From positions 1 to 6,230 of the forward strand of contig NZ_ONER01000092.1 of the NCBI RefSeq assembly GCF_900316895.1: 6,230 nt of DNA, read 5' to 3'. This stretch comes from an uncultured Methanobrevibacter sp. Its GTDB lineage: Archaea > Methanobacteriota > Methanobacteria > Methanobacteriales > Methanobacteriaceae. The position numbers and the translations under genes were made by a program. Positions 4,987-6,230 of the stretch are shown one piece after another (within the stretch, counting starts at the first letter, position 1; each line of letters begins with the position of its first letter). Below the pieces are notes generated by a model. That model saw nothing but the letters and a program-made list of their open reading frames with translations. It made no database searches and was not told the DNA's origin.

Positions 4987-6230
4987 CAAAGTTATTTTGT
5001 CTGAAAAGATATTTAAATGAATCCGGAAGGAACCTGTCATTTGCAACATATTCGGATATTCTGGAATCTATGAAGTATGTCACGCAGCGGTCATCCTCAA
5101 ACCTCATTCCCCTTCCGTAGGTCTGGACCAGAGCAAGGGAGGTCTTGTAGTCATACCACTCCTCATCGGCATTTGCCCTCATCATAATCTGTCTGTCTCC
5201 CAAATCCGGATAGGGCAATTTGTAGATTATCTGAAATCTGCATAAATCTCCCGGCAAATCAACGCCCTCGTTCATGGACGGCGAAACAAGGACCAACGGT
5301 TCTTTTGAGCTTTTGAACTTTTCAAGCTGGTCTGCACGGTTTTGGGTGTTGTGCTCCATAAGCCTCGGATCGTTTAAATTATCAATTAGGAAGTCCTTGC
5401 ATGATGTGCTGACGGTGTGTATGATTCCCTTGTCATCTTTATGCTTTTCTAAAATGGATTTGATGACATCAACGGTTTTCGGCGCATTTTCATTTATGAA
5501 TTTGCGGGAGAGATTATACCCGCCTACAGAAATTACAGGATTTCTCTTTAAATTGAATGGCGATTTTCTCCTTATCGCATAGATTTCATCCTCTCTTATT
5601 CCCAGGCATTTGGAAAAGAATTTCCAGTCAAGTATGGTTGCGCTCATGAATATGCAGACCTCACCGTATTCAAGGAGAGTGTTTTTGGCATAGTTGTCAA
5701 CCTTCAGGGGCTTGAATTCAAGAATCTCATAGTCCGGATTGTAGTCGAACACCCAGCTGTACGGATCATAGGCGATGTTTTCGATGAAACGGTTGCAGTC
5801 GCTTATCTCCCTTTTGATGAATGCTATCTTTTCTGTCAATTGGGGCTTCTGGACATCCTTGATTCTCTCAAGTTCAGTGAGGTATTTCTCCCTTACCTCA
5901 TGGATGAACATGAGCCATACATCATAATCCCCATTCTCAAGCTCATAAAGCATGCCGTCGGTTATGTCGAGCTTGAGATAATTAGAAAGGTCGCTTAGTG
6001 AAAACTCAAGCTTCAGCTGGCTCATTATGACATTTTCAAGGTTATGGGCCTCATCGCAAATCAGAAGCTGCCTTTTCTTGAAGTCCCCAACATAATTGAG
6101 TTCCAGAAACATGTAATGGTAGTTTGAGATTACGGTGTTTGAATTTAGTGCCCTGTGCTTTTGGATATAGTAATCGCAGTCTGTTTTCGGGTTTTCGCAG
6201 GACTGCCCGCCTGCAATGCATTTGCCCTCA
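4979..6230 (-). CDS. XPD/Rad3/DinG-like Fe-S superfamily 2 DNA helicase (N-terminus beyond window)
   Basis: The last 416 codons of an ATP-dependent 5'-3' type DNA helicase. The frame stays open to the right edge, so the Met at 6112 is internal. Numbering from the edge, three cysteines (4, 11, 18) match the Fe-S cluster loop of XPD/DinG; the first cluster cysteine and Walker A must lie outside. NYHYMFLEL leads to motif II LLICDEAHNLE (DEAH at 59-62). An arch-like helical insert follows, then motif III SAT (196-198), helicase domain 2 with GIIHTVST (258-265), motif V VSPSMNEGVDLPG (315-327) and motif VI QTYGRGMR (369-376). All visible motifs look intact, so the enzyme should be active. A role in DNA repair or recombination is expected from the family but the specific role is unknown. 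It ends in TAA (4981-4979) overlapping the SseB-like gene. Confidence 0.92.
   Translation of the reverse strand, partial: EGKCIAGGQSCENPKTDCDYYIQKHRALNSNTVISNYHYMFLELNYVGDFKKRQLLICDEAHNLENVIMSQLKLEFSLSDLSNYLKLDITDGMLYELENGDYDVWLMFIHEVREKYLTELERIKDVQKPQLTEKIAFIKREISDCNRFIENIAYDPYSWVFDYNPDYEILEFKPLKVDNYAKNTLLEYGEVCIFMSATILDWKFFSKCLGIREDEIYAIRRKSPFNLKRNPVISVGGYNLSRKFINENAPKTVDVIKSILEKHKDDKGIIHTVSTSCKDFLIDNLNDPRLMEHNTQNRADQLEKFKSSKEPLVLVSPSMNEGVDLPGDLCRFQIIYKLPYPDLGDRQIMMRANADEEWYDYKTSLALVQTYGRGMRFEDDRCVTYFIDSRISEYVANDRFLPDSFKYLFRQNNFDD

Noticed and set aside
4987..5049. Upstream ATG for the SseB-like gene
   Set aside because: The added 21 residues are read from helicase coding sequence and the overlap would be 71 bases; the ATG overlapping the helicase stop is more natural.
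5274..5582. 102-codon plus-strand open frame
   Set aside because: It lies wholly antisense to conserved helicase sequence and has no recognisable motif.
4979..6112. Helicase as a complete gene starting at Met 6112
   Set aside because: The frame is open to the window edge and encodes the Fe-S cysteine loop upstream of that Met.
1..6230. CRISPR arrays, tRNA or rRNA genes, intact insertion sequences
   Set aside because: No regularly spaced direct repeats, cloverleaf-like segments, rRNA sequence or transposase frames were seen.

Overview
The window is AT-rich archaeal DNA, most likely from the Methanobacteriales and probably Methanobrevibacter or a close relative. Three things support this. It has a full-length cyclic 2,3-diphosphoglycerate synthetase, an enzyme typical of Methanobacteriales and Methanothermus. 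It has the start of a coenzyme M biosynthesis gene (comA). Its spacers carry archaeal signals: TATA boxes about 24 bases before genes that lack a Shine-Dalgarno sequence, and oligo-T terminators. The genus is inferred from protein style and composition, not from a marker gene.

Left part (1-1489, minus strand). Reading leftwards, there is a UPF0280 (COG2122, ApbE-like fold) gene, a small UPF0058 gene, and the first 83 codons of comA, which runs off the left edge. An oligo-T terminator after UPF0058 and a TATA box after that suggest comA has its own promoter. ComA makes phosphosulfolactate for coenzyme M. As I recall, UPF0280/COG2122 was linked to homocysteine synthesis from sulfide in Methanosarcina, so a sulfur-metabolism theme is possible but not proven.

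Middle (1490-2925). cpgS is on the plus strand, divergent from UPF0280 across only 42 bp. Both genes lack ribosome binding sites and appear to share overlapping TATA-like boxes, so both mRNAs are probably leaderless. cpgS ends in a T5-C-T7 tract. The same 14-mer follows UPF0058, and the cpgS copy overlaps the stop codon of the convergent gene.

Right part (2924-6230, minus strand). Two gene pairs are each tightly coupled. The first is an unrecognised 189-residue protein with a coiled-coil start, followed by a zinc-ribbon/two-helix membrane protein. The second is an XPD/Rad3/DinG-like Fe-S helicase, cut by the right edge, whose stop overlaps the start of a protein with two SseB-like domains. 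Between the pairs (3826-4080) is a spacer with a long imperfect stem, a perfect 10-bp hairpin and a third arm that can compete for the stem. It is the best candidate here for an undescribed structured RNA or cis-regulatory element. I see no CRISPR array, tRNA, rRNA or intact insertion sequence.
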